Source of the DNA: Choristoneura fumiferana
Taxonomy: Eukaryota > Arthropoda > Insecta > Lepidoptera > Tortricidae
Length of the DNA stretch: 64,000 nt
Reading direction: 5' to 3'
Assembly (NCBI RefSeq): GCF_025370935.1
Contig: NC_133501.1
Span: 1,891,075 to 1,955,074 of the forward strand
How positions within the stretch are numbered: the first letter of the stretch is position 1; the number at the start of each line of letters is the position of its first letter. Of this stretch, positions 56,953 through 64,000 are shown one piece after another. The position numbers and the translations under genes are program-made. The notes under the pieces are model-generated. The model was given only the letters and a program-made list of their open reading frames with translations. It was not told where the DNA came from and searched no databases.

Positions 56953-58829
56953 GTATTCTTTTAACGGGCATCGTCACAGTTAACAGTTACGTGCTCTTCT
57001 CAGCTAATTTAGACGATTTCCACAAACTAGCACAAAAATTTGTGCCTGATAATCTAGCTATGAAACTAACAGAGCTGGTTTCAGAATCTTCAATAGATAA
57101 AAGGCACGATAGAGATGGCAGAGGGCAAAGAAAGACAACAACAGATAGTGATACTCCATGGAATATATCCAATATTAATTATTATTTTGAACGTACCGAA
57201 CGGAACGAAGTACAGACTAATAGGGTCAAAACTACTCAAACAACTACTGAAAGTATATTCGAACCTGATAGAATGCATGAAAAAGATTATGATCGCTTAG
57301 AGGATGTGACGTTTCCACAAATCATGGGCAAACGATATAAAACTGTTCAAAGAATGGCTACGACTAAAGAATGGTTCGAAGAACCCCCATCCTTTCTTAG
57401 AACGATATACCCAAAAAACGATGACCCTAAATTACCTAGCCATTCCATATATTATAAAGATAAAGATTCAAATGACCGAGTAAAGCCAAATTCCCCAGAA
57501 AAGGATGTAAATGATTATGAGCGAAATAAAGAACAAGAAAACTCTAACATTGGAAGAGAGGAAAGTAATAATGGGAAACAAATGATGCAATATTTTCCGG
57601 TGGAAAATAAGCCATCTCAATATAAAAAGCAAACTAAGAACGAAACAGACAAGGTGAGAGTTAATGGAAGAGACATAAGCAAAATTAAGCAAAGAAAAAT
57701 AAGAAAACTGGATAACAAGGGAAAAGATGATTCTATGATATTTGATACAATTATAATGAGCAAAAAGAAAGATAGTTATGAAGATTATATCACTCCTAAA
57801 AAAGACGATGATTACTTAATAAGTGACGGGATTGGTTCTAATAAAAAAAGACCTAGTTCATCCACACAAAGAGACACAAATGACGAGATCTCTCTAACTT
57901 CCAAGAGCTGGCAAATGCTATCTGTATACAGAAATACTGAGAGAGGACATAGGATTACTTCATTTACCAAAAAAGAACCAAATAGGTCTATACTAAAGGA
58001 GTCAATTCATGGGATTGCTTCTACAATTAGAGAACAACCTAATTTGTCTGCGGAAAGGGACGTAAGTGATAGAATCAGTCCAACAACCAGAAAACGACCA
58101 ACATGGTCTGAACAAAAAAATGTATATGATGGGTCTCCAGAAACCAGAAGACCATCAATCTTTTCTATACAAAGAGAAAGAACAGAAAAACCAATAACTA
58201 CCACGCAAGAAACATTCCCAGATTACATAGAACGAGAGTGGATGACTACTGAAAGAAAAAAATCGCCTACTGAAAATGAGTGGATGGCTACAGACAGATA
58301 CACAACTGAAAAAGAAAAGAAAACTGAAGATTATGTTCTAGAAGACAAGAGAAATGATAAATTACAGCCTTTTGACAATGTTCCGGTGTACGAAAAAGAT
58401 CCAATCCAAGCTAGAACCGAAAGTTTACTATTCAATTCTAAAGAACTAGAAGATCAAAGTAATAATACTAGATACACGATGAAAGGTACTGGTATACCTA
58501 CACGAGAATACTACAAAATGAGTACTCCTGATTATTATAAGAAATTACCAAGGATAGTGGAGAAATACGATTTTAATGAACCTATTCCTGAAGCGGATAG
58601 AGAGAGAGAAAAGATAGACGATAGATTTGCTCAAGAACCTGCAAGAGTGAATCATAAAGTGAGACAGCAGCGAGAAAAAACTGGCCGTTCAGAGAAGCAA
58701 CCTCGACAAAAAGATAGTACGATTCAAAAACGAAATCAAGATAAAGCTGGCCCGATAGAGACGATTTTGGAGAACATAGGATTTCATTTTAAGGCTATAG
58801 CAGATGTCACGGAATATGCAAATGCGTAG
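56953..58829 (+). CDS. Charged, disordered secreted or anchored protein, large terminal exon
   Basis: A TAATTTTGACAG acceptor enters this exon in phase 1, and it stays open for about 625 codons to TAG at 58827-58829. It starts with a hydrophobic segment (I-L-L-T-G-I-V-T-V-N-S-Y-V-L-F-S-A) that is the end of a signal peptide or an anchor. A short helical region follows (D-D-F-H-K-L-A-Q-K-F-V-P-D-N-L-A), then about 550 residues rich in K, R, E, D, S, T and N, almost without cysteine. About residues 365-480 (counted from the exon start) hold roughly five degenerate 20-22-residue repeats of the type R-P-x-x-S-x-x-x-x-x-x-x-x-I-x-x-T. The frame stays open upstream to an ATG at 56781, but that part looks non-coding. 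Exon 1 was not found. No family recognised; a silk-gland or cuticular matrix protein is possible. Confidence 0.62.
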
Positions 58830-58869
58830 TTACATAAGTTTCTATTAAAACTATTTTTTAAACGTTTCA

Positions 58870-59364
58870 TTTAACATTTCCTAAATCCAATAGATTGATG
58901 TTGAGTAGACCAACGAAGACCAAAAACTGTCTCTCAGGGGAGAAAACTCATATGTATAAGCGAATTTTGGCATAGTTGTAGGGAATGGTGTTTTAAACCA
59001 CATATTAAAAGTACTGATGGCTGGGGGTGGAGCAAACGGGTAAGGAGGGGAGGTGTAAAGGTCCCATTTTTTTAGTTTTTCGTAAATAACTCGTAAACGC
59101 TGACCCACAACAGCCAACAAACTGTAATATCAGTTTGGCGAGTGGATTGGATATGTACAGTAAGTAAATGTATATAATACCTATGAGAAATAAATTAAAA
59201 AAAACAGCAAAAAATGTTCTAAGACATAAGCTCGTGATGATGGCAAGAGACCTGACGGAATGACGCTTGTTCCTTGGCAAATGGGACGGCCGCTTATTTG
59301 GGACGCCACATGTGTGGACACATTGGCGCCGTCTCATCTCGCTAAGACATCATTGAAGGCTGCA
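58870..59364. other. No gene seen
   Basis: Downstream of the charged-protein exon. An AATAAA near 59187 could serve as poly(A) signal. Nothing else recognised. Confidence 0.35.
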
Positions 59365-59490
59365 GGGCTACTCCGAAACTCGAAACTCGAAGTTCGTGTT
59401 GTGCGGTCCCTCTGACACTTATACTATTTAATACGAGAGCGAGAGGGACCGCACGACACGAACTTCGAGTTTCGGAGTAGCCCTGCTGGT
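59365..59490. mobile_element. GGGCTACT-CGAAA hairpin MITE, best-preserved copy
   Basis: GCAGGGCTACTCCGAAACTCGAAACTCGAAGTTCGTG and its near-perfect reverse complement ending TCGGAGTAGCCCTGC enclose a TGACACTTATACTATTTAATACGAGAG loop. Confidence 0.9.
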
Positions 59491-59539
59491 GCGGCGGCTG
59501 CAACGGCCGAAACAGCAAAATGCCATAAATATGAGAATC

Positions 59540-59830
59540 TGTCAAACAATTTCATATTTGCGGCTTTTGCTGTTGAAACGCTTGGTCCGTGGGGTCCCGA
59601 AGCAAAAACACTATGTAAATTTAAAAAAAAGAAGCTTGCCCGTTCCACTGGCGACCATAGGGCTGGCTCTTCCTCGGTCAACGTATTGGCATTGCCATAC
59701 AACGAGGAAACGTAGACAGCCTTATGGGCACCCTGCCCAATAGCAACGACTTGGGTGATATTTGTAAATATAGATTTTTAGGATTAGAGTAAGTTAGTTT
59801 TAGTTATTTTTTTATTTATTTCTGCAAATT
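59540..59830 (+). mobile_element. LINE reverse transcriptase C-terminal remnant
   Basis: F-A-A-F-A-V-E-T-L-G-P-W-G-P-E-A-K, then after a frame change Q-R-G-N-V-D-S-L-M-G-T-L-P. The 3' part matches 3062-3255 in the opposite direction. Confidence 0.65.
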
Positions 59831-59999
59831 ATTGTATATATTATTTGTTTAATTATAAATGAAAAAAATGAAAATGAATGAATGAATCAACATTAAATTC
59901 TCTACAAAAAAGATTGTATACATTTTTTCTCTGAGATCAATATTTCACGAGATATGGCGGGAAGAAGATGGACAATAAAAAATAAGAACATTGCTTTAA

Positions 60000-60465
60000 G
60001 TACGGCGATAGATGGATGTTTGTTACTCTTTCACGCAGAAACTACAGAACGGATTTGCATGAAATTTGCCATACGGGTAATAAATACCCTAGATTCACAT
60101 ATAGGCTACTTTTTATTCCAAAATAAACTATGGTTCCTGTGGGATCAAAAGGATCACAAAGTTTTAAACTACATACTAATTCTGCGCGAGCGAAGTCGCG
60201 GTAAATATTATATGGATATATCGAACGAAATATCGACCAAAAAACGGCAAAAAAATCACTTGTTGTATGGGAGCCCCCCTTAAATATTTATTTTATTCTG
60301 TTTTTAGTATTTGTTGTTATAGCGGCAACAGAAATACATAATCTGTGAAAATTTCAACTGTCTAGCTGTCACGGTTCATGAGATACAGCCTGGTGACAGA
60401 CGGACAGACAGCGGAGTCTTAGTAGTAGGGTTTTTACGCTTTGGGTACCTACGGAACCCTAAAAA
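60000..60465. repeat. Dispersed elements upstream of the 99-residue gene
   Basis: 60010-60215 is a GATGGATGTTTGTTACTCTTTCACGC element ending GCGCGAGCGAAGTCGCGG; 60340-60465 is a minus-strand 'gggttccgt' relative. Confidence 0.6.
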
Positions 60466-60487
60466 CAAGGCAAGTTAAATAAAAGCT

Positions 60488-60495
60488 TATAAAAA
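60488..60495 (+). promoter_or_regulatory. Candidate TATA box of the 99-residue secreted gene
   Basis: TATAAAAA lies 97 bp before the ATG. It is at the edge of a dispersed repeat whose other copy ends AATAAAAGCTTGTAAAA (about 53187). Confidence 0.4.
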
Positions 60496-60591
60496 CATTT
60501 CATAGCCAGTAACCTTAACGATAAAAGTTTATGTATCAGAAAAACATTGAGTTACACTAAAATCAATAGCATCGACCGAAATAAATCAAAC

Positions 60592-60891
60592 ATGTTATTG
60601 ATTTTCTGCTTACTTTTCATTTTAAATAGCTCTAACAGTTCAGTGCCAATAGTGATCAAAATACCAATGAAAATAAGTAACTTACATCCTGTGAACCAGT
60701 ATATTTATACTGATAGAGGCCTGCAACCTCTTTCAGTGCAAAATATACAGAAATATAAAGAAATACCGGAGAAGTTTACGCTTGAGCCTGTAAAAAGTAT
60801 CTATTTCGATGAAGAAATCGATAATCAGAGAAACAGGATGTTATTTGGTTCTTTTGACGCATATTCGGGGAGAAAAAGAATGGTGAAATAA
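60592..60891 (+). CDS. Small secreted protein, 99 residues, unrecognised
   Basis: A single-exon frame starts at ATG 60592 and ends at TAA 60889-60891. Residues 1-17 form a signal peptide (M-L-L-I-F-C-L-L-F-I-L-N-S-S-N-S-S). The mature part begins V-P-I-V-I-K-I-P-M-K-I and is polar and basic, with no cysteine after the signal peptide. The frame is open 15 codons further upstream without an ATG, so the start is clear. TATAAAAA lies at 60488-60495, and an AATAAAATAA poly(A) signal near 61072. I do not recognise a family. It sits 1.8 kb after another orphan secreted gene on the same strand. Confidence 0.6.
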   Translation: MLLIFCLLFILNSSNSSVPIVIKIPMKISNLHPVNQYIYTDRGLQPLSVQNIQKYKEIPEKFTLEPVKSIYFDEEIDNQRNRMLFGSFDAYSGRKRMVK

Positions 60892-61079
60892 ATGGTGATT
60901 TTGTATACACTTTTATACTATAGTTTAGAGACTGTCGACTAAACTCACAAACTGTAGATTGGCTATATTATATTCAACCTGCGAACCGCCTAGCTTTCTA
61001 TGAGTGGCCTGATTTAAAAATTATACTTAATATTGACTTTCTCCATTTTGACTTTTATTTTATTTTCATGTAATAAAAT

Positions 61080-61335
61080 AATCCCACTAACTAATATTAT
61101 AAATGCGGAAGTTTTTAAAGTTCTGTTTATTTGTTTCTTACCTCATCACGTCTAACATGTTGAACCGATTTAAATGAAATTCGGTATACAGGTGGTTTGA
61201 GTCCCGGGGAAGGACATAGCATCGTTTTTATCCCGGAAAATTGCATTGTCCTCGGGAACAATATAATAGTTAGCGATAAACGAATTCTACGCAGACGGAG
61301 TCGTGGGTTACAGTCTAGTTTACAAACAGTATTTA
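61080..61335 (+). repeat. Dispersed element, inverted-type end
   Basis: AACTAATATTATAAATGCGGAAG at one end and ACGCAGACGGAGTCGTGGGTTACAGTCTAGTTTA at the other. Confidence 0.55.
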
Positions 61336-61347
61336 TAATAAGTACAA

Positions 61348-62083
61348 GTACAGTCGAGTTCATAAACTTGTGAGTAATAATTTGAAATGAAATGAAATAA
61401 AATATTTATTAGCTGGAATACGTTTGCATAAGGTCTTACGAGTAGATAATTCAGGAACAGTATTCAGTCGATATACAAAATCAACATGCAAATTTAAAAT
61501 TACAATGGTATTATGATTTAAAATTCAAAAAGTTGTTAACATTATAAAAGCAGTGATCATGTAGCCATTCAGTCAGCCTTGCTTTAAATAATCTACCATC
61601 GTCAGGAAGGTTATACAGCACGATACACATCGCTGCTTAAATGCAAAAGGGCCACACATCAAAAAAATAATTTTATTTTTATTGCAATAGTTGCACGTTA
61701 AATAGCATTTTAAATACAATTATTGCGATTGAAAAAAAACATTTTTTTAACTTGTGGCCCTTTTGTATTTAAGCTACGACATCTTACAGGCATTCCTCTT
61801 ATAGGTAGATGTCAGTGGCAAGGGGCTGATACAACAGGAGGGCTACTACGAAATTTGAAAATCGAAGTTCGTATCGTACCGTCCCGCCGACACTTATACT
61901 ATTTAATAGGAGAGCGAGAGGGACCGCACGACAACAACTTCGAGTTTCGAGTTTCGTAGTAGCCCTGCAGATTTTTGTTTTGATCAAAAATATCTGGACA
62001 CGCTTCTACGCCGTTAACAATAGAGTCGTGTTCAGATATTTTTGATCAAAATTTTGCTCACAAGTTTATGAACTCGACTGTAC
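61348..62083. mobile_element. TIR element containing three further hairpins
   Basis: AGTACAGTCGAGTTCATAAACTTGTGAG and its exact reverse complement form the ends. Inside: 61635-61775 (AAATGCAAAAGGGCCACA with TGTGGCCCTTTTGTATTT), 61838-61972 (GGGCTACT-CGAAA MITE) and 61978-62053 (TTTTGATCAAAAATATCTGGACACG with CGTGTTCAGATATTTTTGATCAAAA). Confidence 0.85.
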
Positions 62084-62214
62084 TATTACATTCCCGTGAG
62101 GGAACTCCACTAAACTGTGTCCAGAGAATAGAGACGTGTTCTATAAATAAATAAGAAGAGAGGAAATGAGAGTTCGATACCTGAAATCTTTTTAGTGATC
62201 TAAAACAATTATTT

Positions 62215-62402
62215 TGCTCACCCACGACCTTATGATAGCTACGCTTATGCAAGTACAGTATTGCCCTGATGATGAGCTCTGGTTGAGTTCGAAACGCGTC
62301 AGTGTAGTGTGGTGGTGGTGATAGATGGGTTTATGTGATTTATGTGTGCTCTTACAGTATCTTGCATAAGCTTAGCTATCGTAAGGTCCCGGGTGAGCAG
62401 GG
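62215..62402. mobile_element. Hairpin element
   Basis: GCTCACCCACGACCTTATGATAGCTACGCTTATGCAAGTACAGTA pairs with TACAGTATCTTGCATAAGCTTAGCTATCGTAAGGTCCCGGGTGAGC. The loop has GAGCTCTGGTTGAGTTCGAAACGCG. Confidence 0.8.
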
Positions 62403-62818
62403 AAATTCTTTTAGTTCATTGATATGGACCTCCGCAAAGTAGCGCCTGATTCAATAAATTATTTAAAACTTTTTAGTTTTTAAAATTCTTACAGACTCAT
62501 TGGACGGGCCTTTGCATCCAGAGACGTGGTTTCAGTGCAAGGGAGAGTGTAATATTTGTCTGTAGTGTGGTGTATATATCTGAGGCTCCCCATGAGGCTG
62601 ACATAGTCACATTTGGTGTGCTAAAGCCTCGTTAAAATATCAGAAGGAAAAAAAAACTTAGATTTTATTGAACAAACGTACTACTGATTAATAAAATAGG
62701 CAATTCAAAAAGAAAACGCGTTTAACATGTTTATTAAACGCTTCAGTTAAATTAATCGTTATGTTTAGAAAACCTCGAAAACGGGTTAGTTACGTTTTTT
62801 ATTTAAATTTTTAACATT

Positions 62819-62852
62819 ATGAGAGTGAGTGTAGCACTGTTAGTTTTATTTG
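62819..62852 (+). CDS. Probable first exon (signal peptide) of a secreted-protein gene
   Basis: ATG is followed by M-R-V-S-V-A-L-L-V-L-F and one base of the next codon, then a perfect GTAAGT donor, giving a phase-1 junction. Short phase-1 signal-peptide exons are common in lepidopteran secreted proteins. No second exon was found before the window ends, and no clear TATA box is present, so this is a candidate only. Confidence 0.42.
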
Positions 62853-63194
62853 GTAAGTGTTTTTTGCTAACAAAACTTTCGGCACGAATTATGACTTTCC
62901 CGGACTGGGCCAAATTTATTTCCTAACTTATTATATTAGATCCTGGCGCTAAGTACCATAGACGAAATATAATAAGACCTACCATCTCCATACTAAAACA
63001 AGTTCACCGGAACAAAGCCAAAATCCAGGGTTATGACTAGATGGCGCTGAGATTTTTTGCTTTTTGCGACGGCCTTTGCTCGCTTGGCTTAGGAGTTGTA
63101 GCAGTAAATCTCCTCCACGCTTTACTCATCGTCGTACCTAATTTTCCAGAACCTAAAGTGGTAGTAAAAGTGGCCATTAGTTTCTTTGAAGTAG

Positions 63195-63455
63195 GAACTG
63201 CAGGATAGGACCTTGTGCAAGGTCCGCCCGATTGCTACCACCATCTTGCTCGCTAATCCTGCCGTGAAGCAGCAGTGCTTGCTTGAGAGTAAGACAGCCG
63301 GTGAAATTACTGACACTTGAGGCATCCCATCTTTGGCCTCTAGGGTGGCAACGCATCTGCCATCCCCCTGGTGTTGGAGGTGTCTATGGGCGGTGGTGAT
63401 CTCTTACCATCAGGAGACCCTTGCTCGTTTGCCATCCAGTAGAATAAAAAAATAA
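63195..63455 (+). mobile_element. Retroposon 3' end, copy 5
   Basis: Plus-strand copy with a small deletion (GTGCTTGC|TTGAGAG) and an AATAAAAAAATAAAAAAAAG tail. Confidence 0.75.
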
Positions 63456-63860
63456 AAAAAAGAAATATTTGGGCCCATCCAGTCCTGGTTCTGTAAGATG
63501 GTTGAAGTCACTGGGTTACACAGACGTTCAGGGCGTTCTAAAACTCGGAATATGAATTGTAGAAATTATGATGGAAAACGTTAATGTATTTATAAAATCA
63601 GGTCTTGAATTTTATGAGCAACAATAGAGACCCTTTTCCGTTGTCTGTTTTTCTTTTTTTTTCATTAGAAAAAGGGTAAATGATCTTGACGAGTCTTTTT
63701 CATTGAAAAACGTCTTTAAGAAAACAGTAAATATTACTTATGATACCTAAATAATGTAAATGATCATAATGTCCTTGCAAATTGTTACTATTTGCTGTGA
63801 CTTATTTTTCAAAAGAGTTTTTCAATAAAAAGACACTTCAAGATCGCTTACCTTCCTTCT

Positions 63861-64000
63861 AATGCTGCGCATTCGCAAACTAGTTTGGATCTTTAAAACA
63901 CTCAGACATATAACAACCCCCTCCCTTTTAAATAGGATATACACTGCACTTGCACAATCCATCATGACTTATTGCATTCCGGTCTGGGGCGGAGCAACTA
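63861..64000 (+). mobile_element. Non-LTR reverse transcriptase fragment, cut by window end
   Basis: The open frame encodes L-R-H-I-T-T-P-S-L-L-N-R-I-Y-T-A-L-A-Q-S, then I-M-T-Y-C-I-P-V-W-G-G-A-T. This is the post-palm segment ('L-x-x-S-x-x-x-Y-x-x-x-x-W-G') of Jockey/CR1-type polymerases. It may be the start of a longer piece. Confidence 0.7.

Overview
This window is nuclear DNA of a moth or butterfly (Lepidoptera). Three things show this: a complete six-exon DH-PBAN neuropeptide gene whose exon structure and peptide order are those of Lepidoptera; a tRNA-headed SINE and several retroposon families typical of lepidopteran genomes; and small, mostly phase-1 exons with GTAAGT donors in AT-rich, transposon-packed introns. 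The single-copy coding sequence seen here is all from secreted products or their remnants; most of the rest is mobile-element debris.

Layout. (1) Positions 281 to about 22245, plus strand: a large secreted repeat-protein gene that I read as a silk-glue (sericin-like) gene. Six small exons (281-379, 4181-4276, 4478-4573, 4676-4708, 5956-6051, 7678-7761) are all open only in phase 1. They lead into one giant exon (about 12498-22078) made of roughly 67 copies of a Q/P/G-rich unit of 37 residues, 15 of them carrying an extra 40-residue insert, and ending in a short unique tail with a C-V-C motif. The signal-peptide exon is missing and probably lies left of the window. Six indels between about 16965 and 18025 break the frame locally, yet sum to a multiple of three. 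(2) 22300-30000: mobile elements, including nested TIR elements and a frameshifted BEL/Pao gag-protease on the minus strand. (3) 30116-30618, minus: an unrecognised small secreted helical protein. (4) 31000-46600: mobile elements, including a MITE with an internal tandem triplication, a tRNA-derived SINE and a mariner transposase fragment. (5) 46781-53700, plus: DH-PBAN, with TATA box, six exons and poly(A) signals; the exons sum to exactly 193 codons. The FXPRL-amide peptides are mostly intact, but the diapause-hormone peptide ends in FKPIL rather than FGPRL, and the last peptide has LTPRL rather than FXPRL. (6) 54500-64000: LINE remnants, several foldback elements, a 1.9-kb exon for a charged disordered protein (56953-58829), a 99-residue secreted protein (60592-60891), a probable signal-peptide exon of a further gene (62819-62852) and a non-LTR reverse transcriptase fragment running off the right end.

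How the genes relate: DH-PBAN makes amidated peptides controlling pheromone synthesis and, in some moths, diapause. The repeat gene would act outside the cell as a coating or adhesive fibre component. Nothing in the sequence shows a functional link between them beyond shared strand and proximity. The three orphan secreted genes could belong to the same secretory-gland expression programme as the repeat gene, but that is inference.
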